Source of the DNA: Escallonia rubra
Lineage: Eukaryota; Streptophyta; Magnoliopsida; Escalloniales; Escalloniaceae
Length of the DNA stretch: 64,000 nucleotides
Reading direction: 5' to 3'
NCBI GenBank assembly: GCA_033065855.1
Contig: JAVXUO010000922.1
Coordinates: forward strand, 1,364,001 to 1,428,000
Shown here: in pieces, positions 10,085-22,300 of the stretch
Position numbering within the stretch: position 1 is the first letter of the stretch
Layout: the number at the start of each line of letters is the position of its first letter
Notes under the pieces: model-generated
What the model was told of the DNA's origin: nothing
The model's input: only the letters and a program-made list of their open reading frames with translations
Database searches by the model: none
Program-made: the position numbers and the translations under genes

Positions 10085-11400
10085 TTAACAGTCAGCCATA
10101 GTAGTTCAAAAACTATGACAACTCCTAATCAAGAAGAAAAAGTAGACATTATTTAGAACTATGGACAGTGGGTGTTGTCTACATGCAAAATTCAGGAAGG
10201 GGGTAACGAAACACCAAAATTATTGCCATGGATAGTAGGTATCGTCCCAACTTAGTAGTGTTGCCAATTAACAAAGAGAAAGGAACTATCTAAGTGCTGC
10301 CCTATGATTCGTTGTGCTGCTTTAGTTTTTACATGGGAACGTCCATAAGTCACAGTAAAATAAACTTATAGCATTTTATTTTGGATATCAGAAATCTTTT
10401 CCGATAACGGTTATTCATCTAAATGCGATGCCAATACTTCACAACTTTGGTATCATGAAATAAAAGTTTTAAGACAATTGTATAGATGAATCTAATAATC
10501 TTCGTGGAGCAGCTTAGGACACCTACAAAAAAATTTACCTCTGACATATAACTAACTATAAAATATCCAATATTTGGATCATTGTGCTTATAAAATCTGC
10601 CCAGTGGATCCTTTTATTCATTTTTAGTCTACAACCAGCCTTATTTCCACAAGTAGGTAGTCTAGGAGCTGCAAAGTACGTTTTCAATAAGGGAACAAAT
10701 GAAGGGGAAACAGGGTAGTAATGTTAGATTGGTGTTTTGATCAAAGAGTCTCCTGTAAATTATTCTATTCAACTTTCGGTGATTCTAACCATTCAATAAT
10801 ACTCAATTTTACGATAAAATTACACAAAAGTAGTATACATAGTTAATATGCATTCAAGAAAGTAAATGCCGTAGCTATATAAGCAAGTTCATGACAATGA
10901 GCTAGATATTGCACACCAGGTAAATAAAGAAAACGTACAATGTTCAGCAAAATATACTCTGGCAATTTGTTGAGGTGGAAGCAAAAGTTGAATGTAATTA
11001 TGTAAGTAAAAATTATTTAGAACTAAGCATTATAAAACCAATAATTACTACCTCGAGCAACGTCAACTACTCTTTGATCGTTGACACAAGAAGATTCGTT
11101 TATAGGAAGAGGTGCTGCTCGTGCTAACCGACGAATATCCTTTACATGCAGCCTTAATGGGTGGTTGTTAGTAGGACTAACTATATGCTCTAATGCCCTC
11201 TTTCCATTCTGCTGGACACAGCTCCTTTTTGCTGAGTTTCCAACATCGTCTTTAACAAACTTTGGTTCTTATCTTCCTCTCTTTTGAGTATTCTGATTTT
11301 TACAAACATATCTCTCTTTTTTCTGCAGTAATATCTAACCACATAAAAAACACTGAAAAATCCAAAGAAAATAATTTTAATTGTGTCCCACACCTATGTA
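10085..11400. other. AT-rich intergenic DNA, no gene seen
   Basis: No open frame with family resemblance, no tRNA and no terminal-repeat structure was seen. A 15-base word AATCAAGAAGAAAAA at 10112-10126 also occurs at 5073-5087, the only similarity noticed. Confidence 0.4.
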
Positions 11401-11452
11401 GCTGTTCTACAATCTTAACTTTCATATTAAACTCATCACAAGGTAAAGTATT

Positions 11453-11484
11453 TTATTCGTGCAACGCACGGGATGTTCTCTAAT
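11453..11484 (+). mobile_element. Possible Helitron 3' terminus
   Basis: A short hairpin CGTGC-AAC-GCACG is followed about 9 nt later by CTAAT (11480-11484), which fits the Helitron 3' rule (hairpin, short spacer, CTRRT), and the next base is T, the expected target. The 5' terminus was not found, so element length and identity are unproven. Confidence 0.35.
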
Positions 11485-11595
11485 TTCTCAAATATTGTTT
11501 AAAATTTAAATTATTAAAGTTTCTCTAACATGACTTAACGAAATAGCCAATGTCTCGATGAGTCAACATTAATAGTGAGGAAAGATAGTTGTTCG

Positions 11596-11745
11596 GGAGA
11601 AAAACAGAGGGAGGGAGGTAGAGGGAGCAAAACGGAGTAGTGGAGAGTGGAAGGAATACGGAGAGAAAACAAAACGAAGGGAGGGAGATAGAAGAAGCAA
11701 AACAGAGTGTTAGAGATAGGGAGGAATAGGGAGAGACGATGGCCG
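11596..11745. repeat. Imperfect purine-rich tandem duplication (~75 bp unit)
   Basis: Two successive GGGAGAAAA...GAGGGAGG(T/A)AGA...GCAAAAC(G/A)GAGT blocks lie next to each other in a strongly purine-rich strand. They sit in otherwise featureless intergenic DNA. Confidence 0.5.
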
Positions 11746-14097
11746 ACTATTGAGACAATATAATCCTATTTAGGCATTGCAACTTAATGAGTAGGATGAT
11801 GTGGTTAAAAATTTTGATGATGTGTCGTTTAAAAATGCGATTATGTGTCGCGCAAAAAAGTTAACTCTGTATCTTTTGCTTCGCTTATTATATATTATAC
11901 AGATATAGATTTTAAGCCTTTTTGTTAGTGAAATAGCTACATTATTACTTGTATGAAAGGGTTCATTCAGGAATGCGGACATTATAAATGACATTATTGA
12001 TAAAGGTGCTTCCTCTATCTAACAAATAACATTGGTGACCGTTAAATTGAGCTAAAATATCTAGTAGACTAGCAAAAAATAGTACTTGCTGAATATTGTG
12101 AGTCTAACTGGTACTTGCTTGTCTTTCTATTTCTACAATTGATGCTCCAATTATGGATTATGCACGGTCATCATTCGCTTAAGTAGTAGTTGTCTCCTTC
12201 TCTTCGATATTTCTAGCTTGCTCTTAAAAATCCTCTTCTCACTCAATGCATCCATTTTGATAAGAGTATACCTTCGATCTTAAACCATAATTCTTCATAT
12301 TTCTTGTTTTAAAGTAAGTAATAACGTTGTAAAGGAAGCTTGTTAATGCAATTGCAGTTCATCAATGTGAAATGGAAATTGTCTTAAATTAATTTGTTAC
12401 TAAATCAAGTTGTGTATATAATTTTTTTTGTCTAATCCTTGTTTAGCATGCACATCTAACCTTTACCGATAAGATAAAGGATCACAAAGTTTTGCATTAC
12501 CTTTGTCTTTGTCTTTTTTTTTTGTTTTTGTTTTTTTCATTTCCTTGTTAGTTTCCACACCTAGGTGACATCCATAAAAGTAGTGGCTACCATCATTTAT
12601 TTACAACCTATTAACTAACCCTCTTAACAATTCCAGCTCGTTTTAAACTTCTTCGTCATAGCAAACCAATCTCCCTCGTCACACTACTGCTTTGTGATTC
12701 CAAATCTTCAAAGGTTTGAGGCATAAAAGCAAAAAGCGTCATGACAAAAGTGTTAAGGGATTCATACAATTCTTCCGTTCTCATGAACCAGTTCGAAGGT
12801 TTCATGCCTAAGACCAAAAAGTGTCATAGACAAAGTTTCAAGCGATTCATACCATTCTTCAATTATAATGAACCAGTTCCGGTGAAGCTTTAACCTGAAA
12901 TGCTAGCTAGTTGCATCTTCGAAAGTTTTATCACCTTCGTTATGACTGCATATATACACAACTCAAAAGGTTAGAGGCCACTTTATGAACAATGTGAGGG
13001 TAATTGAGATTGCAATGAAACGAAATAATAGACTTAACTGATAATAAAGTTCGGAAATGAGGTATTAACTAAAAAAAGCAACCAATCACATAAGTAGACC
13101 TAATTTTTAACAACTAAAAAGTAACCAATTACATTTTACGCCTATTTTGATGTTGGCGGTATGACACTATTCATTTGTCGCCCATTATCAGGCTGGTTCA
13201 TCCTCTCTCTGTCTCCTAGAAATAAATTGGATTCACATATAATTTGGTGTGTCAATATAAAAAGTTTCGGTACAATGAGATTCCATCAACTCTATTTTTA
13301 CACCTATTTCCTTCACCTGTTCCGTTCACACTTTTTTTCCAATGAGTATCGGAGGTTAATAATTTTGATGCTTGGACTTTTTGTCAATGAGTATTTAAAA
13401 GTTTCTTCCCCCAAATATCTCACCTCAATGAAATCTAAAACCTGCAACCATCAACAAAAAACTAATACGCTTATAAGCATTCAGTCTTGAGGTGAGGTGC
13501 AGGCGCACCAGAATGTCTGTTGGATTGACCTTCCAAAGAGAGTTTTTTTTTGTCTTCTTCCTTCAAGTACTTGGTTGCACTCGACATGTAAAAAGAAGTT
13601 GTAGGATATAATCTATATGACATCTATCTCAGGTCTTCTCTAAAGTGAATTATGACTTCGTTCTGTACGACAATCATGGCATGAGATGCTTATTATAGGA
13701 TTCATCTTTTTCACTCACCATCAGCAGGAATGAAATCAACCACCAAACAACCACCTCCGCATCCCCACCCTACCCTACACATCCCTGAAAATCTCCACCC
13801 AGCTCGCCTGCCTAAACTTTTACCCCGCTCCCACAACCCCATCCCTTGCCACCCCCACCTCCATCACTCTGCCCCCTATTACCCTCAAAATCTCCACCTA
13901 CGCCTTTCTACGTAACCTTTCACCACAGTGACGGTGACCCCAACCCCACCACTTCTTAACTAAACATACGATGGTGCATGTGTTTGTAATTGTTTCTGAT
14001 CATCAAGAAGCCCTAGCCATGCTTCAATACAGCATTTCTTTGCAGAAGCCTATATTCACAACCTTGAGGTGGGTAAGTCTCTATGTGTGTGCCTATG
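11746..14097. other. AT-rich intergenic DNA with one tandem duplication
   Basis: No gene is recognised. At about 12707-12791 and 12792-12875 an 85-bp unit is duplicated imperfectly (AAGGTTT...AAAAAG(C/T)GTCAT...ATTCATAC(A/C)ATTCTTC...ATGAACCAG). A Pro-rich open frame at 13730-13915 has no visible domain. Confidence 0.45.
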
Positions 14098-14705
14098 TGT
14101 AACACCCCGGAATTTTCAGAGCGTTAACCAATCAATCGATCGATACGTAATCATTCAATCACCTCAATTCGATTAAAAAAAACTAATATATATCAGAGCT
14201 TCCACAATAACTTAAATTCTTAACTAATTGTTCTTAAATACAAAGACTAAATTAATGTACTCAATTAAGTAAGTTACACACTGATTCCTTCGCAGAGGCT
14301 TAAGTAAACAAAATAATAAAAATCTAAACCAACTCCACAATCAGGCTCTAACAAATCCAAGAAATCTACTTATGGTTATTACCTACAGAAGGGAATAGAA
14401 AGTGTGAGCTTTTGAAAGCTTAGTAAGGTCGCTCAAATTCAATAGAGGAGTACAAACGATTAACATATTTACTTCAAAAGCAATGAGAGAAGAGGTTCGA
14501 CTTTGTCCCTTAAATCAGATAACAATGAAAACAATTGCAATTACACTGTAAACAATGCATATGATATTGAACATGAGTAAATTTACAAAGTCACACAGAC
14601 AGTGCAGGGTAACACTTAGCAAAGCCACGAAGGCGATGCTCAGCAAGGCTCAATAACACTGATAACTACATATGCTTATGTAACACCAACGTTATGGGTG
14701 TTACA
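14098..14705 (-). mobile_element. 3' LTR of a degenerate non-coding gypsy element (minus strand)
   Basis: The block begins TGTAACACCCCGG and ends GGGTGTTACA, 608 bp. On the minus strand it is preceded by a polypurine tract (complement of 14706-14728, ...TTTTAAGGTGGAAAGAA), placing the 3' LTR here. The TGTAACACCC start and this type of tract are typical of Tekay/Del-like chromoviruses. Its partner LTR edge is at 15963. Confidence 0.75.
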
Positions 14706-15962
14706 TTCTTTCCACCTTAAAATTTCCGTCCTCGAAATTTTGTGTTTTTTAGATAATTGCTCTTAATCATGTCCGTTCTCAAATATCCACCGGCATACCT
14801 GAAATGCTTATATAACCTGATCCATTTAAATGGTTGGCAAAACAGTCCAAATACAATTCCAAGCGACTTACAAAATAAATGCGTTAAAGACCTCAAAGTC
14901 AAGGTTCATCGATATGTGTTTAACACTCTTTGATTCACTAGTAAATATTGCCTCAAATTAAATCACAAGCCCTGTTACACTGTAAACATGATTTTTACAA
15001 TTACCCTTTCTCCATTTATACCATTAAATTGTCGCTAATAGTCCAAGTAATTAAATTTATCAGAGTTAATTCTAATATTAATTTGGGACCATCACTTATG
15101 CTCTAACTTTCGTAGAATCTCAGGTCCGAAGGCTATGAAGTTTGAGAGTCGGTTCTCTTTCCAAGTTTTTCGCAATAAAATAATAAAACTTATAAGTCTT
15201 TAATCGATACTTAACCTCACGGAATTCAAGCCTAGTCTTTGACTTCCACCCTAGTGCATTATTGTAGAATCAAGATTGACTCACTAGTTTTCTTTTCTTT
15301 TGTTGGTCCTTCAGAATACACTTAAGTATGAAAGTAATTCTACCAATAACACTTTGCTAGAAGAGCTAAATTAATTAAGAATTTACGGGGCCTATGATTG
15401 ATACTTAAGATCTTCGTTTCCCATCCTATTGGTAGCACAAAAAACTTCATGAGCTAAGAATATTGACCAGTCACTACCCAAACGGAATTGCCACAACACC
15501 AAACTTCTATCATCAACTAATTTCTAGAACAACTTTGTCCCTGAACTTCTCAAATCCAAAACGTCAAGGTACGCTAAGATCTTAATGGACCACTATGATT
15601 TCGCTGCGTACTCTGATGTCAAACAAAACCAGTTTAAAATATTCTACACACACATGTATCACACATCCTCTAGCAATCATATCCTTTACCGTTCATAGCT
15701 TCTATTCCATGGATTTACTCAAAGGAATCAAAAGATTATATTCTTATCCTTCAATCATCTTCTTTGTTTAATATTTAAAATCCCTAGAATTCTAAGGTAA
15801 ATAACCTGTCTACTATTGCGTACTCAGCACAATCTCAACCTAATGTTGAAACATCAAATAAGTTTTCAAAACCTAATACAAGTTTTCATAGTCAAATCTC
15901 AGTTACAGATTATTTTAGGCTTATGAATCTACAGAATCTAATACCTAAGCTTTGATACCAAC
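14706..15962 (-). mobile_element. Internal region of the non-coding gypsy element
   Basis: About 1.26 kb between the two LTR edges. No gag or pol sequence can be read in any frame. At its right edge the complement reads TGGTATCAAAGCTTAGG (15944-15960), a near-match to the initiator tRNA-Met primer site, two bases inside the LTR edge TGTAAC (15963). With a primer site and a polypurine tract but no genes, it was non-autonomous. Confidence 0.7.
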
Positions 15963-16081
15963 TGTAACGCGCCGAAAATCTGGATCGTTAACCTTTCACT
16001 CAATCAATTAAGATAGTAATATCTCAAACTCGACCAAAATAATACTACCAATCTATCAGAGCAACTAAACCATTAATTGAT

Positions 16082-16515
16082 TGTTAGCAGCGAAATTTTG
16101 ACAAAAAATATATTGGGTTGACAAGCAAGCCCAATATTTTTGTTGGGAGCTTTTTGTTAAAGAAAGCCCAAATATCTAAGCTCCGCAAGTAGGCCCACTT
16201 TCAAAAGTCAACCAAATATTGCATTGGGCTTACCATAGCCCAATTGGAATTAAAAGTGGTCACGTCGATAGATAAAGTCAGATTTTATGTAAAAGATTTG
16301 GAAACAAGAGATAACAACTAAAAAAAATCATATCAAGATATGCTTGATTTTATCGACACATGAGATTATTATGAAATGTCATCCAAGGATAGAAATACTT
16401 CAGCTATATAAAGGACTTCTCTGGGCAGAAACAAGAGAGGAAAGAAAAAGAAAAGGACAGAAGCAAAGTCACAAAAGGCAAGAGAAAGACACAACCACAA
16501 AAATCAAGGAGAGAG

Positions 16516-16556
<41 letters not shown>

Positions 16557-18115
16557 AAAAGAGAGAAGGGGAAGGAAAGTAAGTCCAAAAAAATGGAATC
16601 ATGGTGAATCCCATTTATTTTTTATTTTTGATTTTTTTTTATGTGAAATTTCAAGTACTTTTCATGATGTATTAAGATTCATGAAGAAATAAAAGCTTTC
16701 GTATATTTTTGTTTGTTATTTGTATTCTTCTTTTTGGCTTAATTTCACCCAGCACCCTGTACTTAGGGGTCAATTGCACCCAGCACCCCATAGTTTTAAT
16801 TTTGGCACCCAGCACCAAAAATTTAAAAAACTTGGTATCTAACACCAATTGACGGTCAAAATGGCCTTTGACCAGACGACTGTTAACTTTTTTAAGGGCA
16901 AAATGGTCTTTTCATCCATGAAATCCTAGTCAGCTCCAACCCCCTAAGCCCAACGTCATTTCTCTCTTCCCCATTTTCTCTCTCTTTCCCCTCTCTCTCT
17001 ATCTTCTCTCTCTCTCTCTTCTCTGTTTCTCTCAGTTTCCCCAACCACCGTGCACCAAGAACCCACCTCGAGCATCGCCGCGGTCTTTGGCGTCCAGCGT
17101 GTCCCCACGTCCTCTTCACCTAGCCTGACCTGTCATTCTTACCCTCGATTTGGACCACTGATTATGTGGTGATGATGTTGTCCAGTGGCTGATTGTGCTC
17201 GTCGGAGATCGCGTGATGGGGTGATTGGGTATGTCGTGATTACGGCGGTAGGCAGGGGGAGTGTCTGATGGTCGTTCGATTGGAGGCGATAATGGCTCAT
17301 TGAATGGTCACCGTTGGTCGAACGCCCGTTATTGGTGGTCGTCATTCGGTTTGAGGTAGTGACCGTGGGTGAGGGAGGGATTGGTGGTTGTGGGTGGTCG
17401 TGGGTGAGGGATTTGTGGCAGAGGCGGCGGTCATCAACGATAGGCGTTGGTGGCCGCGATTCAATTGGAGGGGCTGCCGTGGGTTTCAGGATTGGTGGTT
17501 GTGGGTAGTTATGGCTGGTCGTGGGTGGCCGACGGTGGTGGGTCGTGATGATGGAGAGAGTGGTGGCGGGGATGGTGGCACACCGGGCAGTGGCTTCGGT
17601 CAGAGGCGATGGCTCGTCAGGCAATGGTTTCGGTCGGAGAAGGTGGCCGCACGTTTTGATATTGGTTGGGAAGATGAATAGTTTGGGAGAGAAAAATGGT
17701 GAGGAAATGACGTGGAGGGTCTGATGTTAATTATTGGGCCCATTTGGAGCTGACGTGGACGAAAGGTGGAGATAACAGATAAAAAGACCATTTTGCCCCT
17801 TAAAAAGTAACAGACGTATGGTCAAAGGCCAGTTTGACCGTCATTTGGTGCTGGGTGCCAAAATTAAAACTATGGGGTGCTGGGTGCAATTGACCCCTAA
17901 GTACAGGGTGCTGGGTGAAATTAAGCCCTTCTTTTTAAGTTTGTTATTTGTGTTTCTTTAATCGGAGGTTTTCGTGAACGTAATTAACGATTGACTTTTT
18001 AGCCAATTGAATATGAATCCACTTTTATAAAAAAATAAACATCGTTACATACATACGACGGGATTTAGTGACACAATTTTTTACACTAATCAATAGTGCA
18101 AAAAATGTGTTATCA
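16082..18115 (+). mobile_element. Solo LTR (about 833 bp), interrupted by MULE 2
   Basis: It starts TGTTAGCAGCG and ends TGTGTTATCA, with TG...CA ends flanked by a 5-bp duplication TTGAT (16077-16081 and 18116-18120). A TATA box lies in CTATATAAAGG (about 16407) and is followed by a purine-rich leader with a long GA repeat (16517-16552). There is no internal coding domain. Subtracting MULE 2 and its duplicated 9 bp leaves about 833 bp, the size of a plant LTR. The original element has thus been lost by LTR-LTR recombination. Confidence 0.78.
16736..17927 (+). mobile_element. MULE 2: non-autonomous Mutator-like element with long TIRs
   Basis: It begins GGCTTAATTTCACCCAGC and ends with the inverted copy. 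TIRs are about 175 bp (16736-16915 and 17755-17927) with few differences. A perfect 9-bp target duplication CTTCTTTTT lies at 16727-16735 and 17928-17936. The core is GC-rich with GGTCGTGGGTGG-like words on the plus strand, the complement of the words that fill MULE 1, though the TIRs of the two are unrelated. A 161-codon frame on the minus strand (17139-17624) is a Pro/Thr/His-rich low-complexity peptide and probably not a gene. Confidence 0.93.
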
Positions 18116-18729
18116 TTGATATATTACCCTTAGTGTACAATCAATATTGGTAAACTAAATTTAAATCTGAATAATAAGCTAGAAAAGTTTACCCATGCAT
18201 GGGTTTTAATGATCAATCTTAAAACTTAAATTCAAATTCTACTCACTCGGCTCTAATCCATACTCAAGCAACCTTAATAACCAGTATTAGGTTGCCTGAG
18301 TATGGATTAGAGTCGAGTAAGTAGAATTTGAATTTAAGTTTTAGGATTGACCATTGAAAAAGTTTTAAGATTTATCATTGAAACCTCTGCGTGGGTAAAC
18401 TTCTCTATCTTATTATTCAGATTGACTGTACACTGAGGGTAATATATTAATTAATGGTTTAGTTGCTATGACATATTTGTTGTATTATTCGATTGAGTTT
18501 GAAGTATTATTGTCTTAATGTAATTGATTGAGCGAGTGGCTAACGTTCCGAATTTTCGAGACCTTACATAATATGGACTTGCTCATGACAGGTCTTTCCA
18601 CGTGTGTGATCGATCTCAGGGACTCAATCAGTTGGTTGACCATTTTCTACCAATATAGAGCCCAATCCTTCTCAAAATCATATTGTTACATGGTCCCATC
18701 TCCTACTTGTTTTCTCTATTGCATTAGCT

Positions 18730-19080
18730 TGGGAGGCTATTAGAATTTCTGGTGAGAAGGTAGGCCGGTGGCACTTAATTTGGTTTCATGGTCATATTGC
18801 AAAGTGTGCTTCTAATCTCCGGTTGTTGTGCAAAAGTAGATTACAAATGGAACAAAAGGAGATATCGAATGTAATACATAATGGTTGCTGCCTCCTGTGC
18901 TCTAGCCATCAAGAGACAGTGCACCATCTTTTCCTTGCTTGCCATTATCTTAATGAACTATTCAGTTGGACTAATATTCCTATGACCTTCCGTGACTGGA
19001 CTGAGCTTCTTAATTATGCTAGTTCCAGTATTACTGGTGATTCTTTTAAAGCGAAGCTGAAAAATTGGGGACTGCAATGA
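18730..19080 (+). pseudogene. LINE-type reverse transcriptase remnant (zf-RVT region)
   Basis: One open frame reads WEAIRISGEKVGRWHLIWFHG and continues through CCLLCSSHQETVHHLFLACHY to a TGA at 19078-19080. The spacing C-x2-C ... H-x3-4-H and the preceding W..LIWF stretch match the zinc-binding domain at the C-terminal end of plant non-LTR retrotransposon ORF2 (zf-RVT). Only this piece survives; no reverse transcriptase core is readable upstream. It may be a 5'-truncated insertion, the usual LINE outcome. No poly(A) tail or target duplication was identified. Confidence 0.75.
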
Positions 19081-19277
19081 CAATCTACCATATCTAGCTA
19101 GTTAAAAAGAAAAGATAAGAGTGTTTCTGCATGGTGATCGAGAAACCTGTTAACGCTCGGATCTAAGATGTTCTTAGGTTGATCAGATTCGAGGTCTTTA
19201 GCTGGGAACTCATGATGACTCCGACCTCCGCAACTCGCTGGGGATCAATCAAGATATACTAGCATAGATACCTAGTA

Positions 19278-19343
19278 AATTTCAATGCAGTGGGTGTACT
19301 AATTGTTACTAGTAACAATCAGTATACCCACTCCATTGAAACC
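19278..19343. repeat. 66-bp near-perfect palindrome
   Basis: Two 33-nt halves (19278-19310 and 19311-19343) are inverted copies with only a few mismatches, meeting at TTACT/AGTAA without a loop. The outer ends read AATTTCAATGCAG and CTCCATTGAAACC. It may be a small fold-back MITE; no target duplication was identified. Confidence 0.7.
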
Positions 19344-22300
19344 AAAACGCCAAAAAGGTTAGATTGATACTTCCTTCACTTGGGTTTGATTTTTGTGGTG
19401 TTTGAGGCGGTGAGTTTCCATGGTTGATGGGCTTATGCGGTTCAAGAGAGTGAAGATGAAGATGTATGGCTCTAATGAAGTTGGTAGCGGGCTCTAGCGA
19501 AGTTGTTTGGTTATCACTTTTAAATTCTTGTTCTTAAATTTACAAATTTTGAACACCATTACCATCTCTTTGTATATTTACAACGGTATTCAGCCCTTTC
19601 ATTTTGATTATGTATGTGTGAAGAAATGATATTTTGACAACGTAGAGGAGTCTGCATAAGGCGTAATATAATATTGAATTCAACTACAGTACTTCTGTAA
19701 CTCTGCAAATAACATTCACATAAATTTATGCTGTTTTTCTCAGATTTCTGGAAATGCATTAATATCTTTAAAATAAAATGGTTATCAAATGGAAACGATG
19801 AAACTTCTCTTTTCTCGAAATGCTGAAAACCCAGCGAGATCCAGCCTTCAATCCTGATACATCGGAGAGCAAATGCAGGCACTTTCTGAGATTTGCAAAT
19901 ACCGAGGCAAATTACATCCCCGCTTCCCTATTTGTCAACGAGAATGCGGGCAAGTTCAGCACTCTTACCGTGAACTCGTCCTCATGACCGTCCGTTCCAT
20001 CAACTAGCCATCCAACGGATTGGCTTGTGCATCCATCAGATGGCTATAGAAACACTTTGCACTAGTGAGTGATCTTCTTTAAATAAGGACAGTGATAAAT
20101 TTTTGGTGATAATAAATAGAGATATTATTTAGATACGTTGTTGTTTGTGTTTATGAAAAATATCGATAATTAAGTTTAGCGACAATGGTTTAGGACTAAA
20201 ACAAAGTATTAACTCATTTTATTTTTGTCTAATCGAGAAAATTGCAGTCTATACAGCAGAAATATCCTATAACTTGATTATTACATCTGAATCAACGACA
20301 TAAAATTTGAGGTACACCAAGAATCAACAATGTCTCCTCTAGTATCGTCCTGAGGCGAGCAAGTTGTAGTGGCAAGGCAAGGATCCTAGCCAAGTTAAAA
20401 TTATGAATATCTTAACTAACAAAGTATATAGCCAAAAATATTGTACGTCCCTGCCTTAAAATAGTCTTTCCATGCGATATAAGCTAGCATGCTACTCATT
20501 TGATTGGTATCATGGACATTTATGGACCATCCACCACCATGACATTCTTGAAACTTCAGACAAAATATATAGGCCAAAAGATCCGAAGCTCATCGGACAA
20601 TGCACTGCCATGTTATCCCCAACATGTTCTTGACGCTGATCCTATTCCTCCCTTGCCCAACTATTATGCTACCCGACATTTCAGGAGATACATTAATATG
20701 TTGCTGGTGCACATTTGGTCCAACGATTGATGAGAAATCTTCTAGGTAACTCAATGACGATGATTATACGTTAGACTATCAAAAATTTTCTTGAAAACCT
20801 TCCGACTCTTGCTCTCGCACTTGATTCTTACTCTCACTCTCGCTTTTGTTCTGTAAGTTTGCTCTTGTTTTCCCTTCGATTCTCGTTCTCATTCTCCCAA
20901 GGTTTGTGAGATTTTGCGTTCTCAATACCAAATATATATATTTATGTCAACCTTATCCCTTCACGCTCTTGCATTGCTTGCCACCAGCTGCCAGTCGCAG
21001 ATTTGTGACTTGAGTTAAGCTTAGGGGGTTGCCCAATTAACACTCCTTTCAAAATGGTGAAATTTTGGAGAGTCTCTTCTACGAAAATACTTTTGATACA
21101 ACGGAAATACGTACCTTCCGTTCTTGATAAAAAAAAAAAAAAGTACCTCTTTTCTTTCTATTGGGATGGCATTAAGTACCTTCTGGTTTCAATTTACACT
21201 TTCTGCAGTTGATCAATGCCTCATTTCACTTAGATGTACTAGAGAGAAACAAACTACGTAGGACAGAACTGTCATTTAGATGGGAAATGAACAGAGAATG
21301 CAAGTGCCGCAACTTGCAAGATAGGGTTATCTCTTTCTTCCTCCTCGGGACTACCAACCTTACCTCAAAACATCAATGGAGCAGGTACACAAGTTGTTCA
21401 GCTCTCTCAAGCCAATGCTAGTGGATGAGGCGATTGCGAAAATGCAAGAACGAGAAAGAATTGACAAGACTTTCCAAACACGGCATAGATTAATTGTTGT
21501 TATCTCTGGGGGTTTCATCAAAGGTCTCTGGGGCCTCACCGCACAATTGGAACTTAATTAGGCTCATGTTCTAGCAAGCTCCCTCGTATCAAATGAAGGT
21601 GGATTTTTTTATCCAGTCTCATATGATGATGCTTTAGAGGATAATTACATCCACAGAGGAAACATATGCATTGGATTTTGCTTTCGAGAATAGTATCTTT
21701 TATTTTTATAGTTTCCTTCATTTTTTTGTCACTAAAAATGCTTTTTAATAACAAATATTACCATTTTAATGCAAATAAGAAGGTAAATTAGCATATTCCA
21801 GGCATAAATATACCTTCTCCCTTCCTCATGAAATAATGATTGATAAGATAAACTTGTTAGCTTACGAAGTGACATAAATGATACAGTATCTTTTTTTTCA
21901 AAAATCTCATTTCCTCTTAAACTCAGATGTTTAGTGTTGCATTGAAGAGGTCGTTGATTTATCACAAAATATATCGCTTTTTTTTTTTTTACATTTTTAT
22001 ACAATGTATTACAAGCAAATAACATATTCTTTTCCAAACCCCTTTGCAACAATTTGTCTTTTTATAATAACAGTGAAGTAAGACTACGTATTTCATACGT
22101 TTGACCTTTTTGAGACTGTACCGGCTGCTGTTTTAACACCATTATTTTTGTAAAATTGATGATAAAAAACTTTGAGAACACATTTCAGAGTCAATTATCT
22201 CTTAGTACTAACATTTGCCACAACAACAAAACTACATGTAGTGGATCAGGATGTAATTATGAGAATCTCGAACACAGCCTTGCTATTCTGCTCATTGCAT

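Larger units (their letters stand above)
15963..18568. repeat. Inverted repeat made from LTR ends, split by a solo LTR
   Basis: Arm A is 15963-16081 joined to 18121-18280; arm B is 18281-18568 in reverse orientation. The arms share, in order, CGAAAAT, CACTCAATCAATT..AAGA, GCAACTAAACCATTAATT, ATATTACCCT, GAATAATAAG, AAGTTTACCCA and AAATTCAAATTCTAC, with a loop of only a few bases near 18281. Removing 16082-18115 and one TTGAT restores arm A collinear with arm B. Transcription across it would give a hairpin with arms of about 280 nt. The outer part of each arm resembles the LTR end of the gypsy element to the left. Confidence 0.8.

Noticed and set aside
16344-16607. 87-codon Arg/Glu-rich open frame
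   Set aside because: Produced by the (GA)n leader of the solo LTR; not a protein gene.
17139-17624. 161-codon open frame on the minus strand inside MULE 2
   Set aside because: Pro/Thr/His-rich low-complexity peptide from a GC-rich transposon core; no domain, no paralogue and no splice context.
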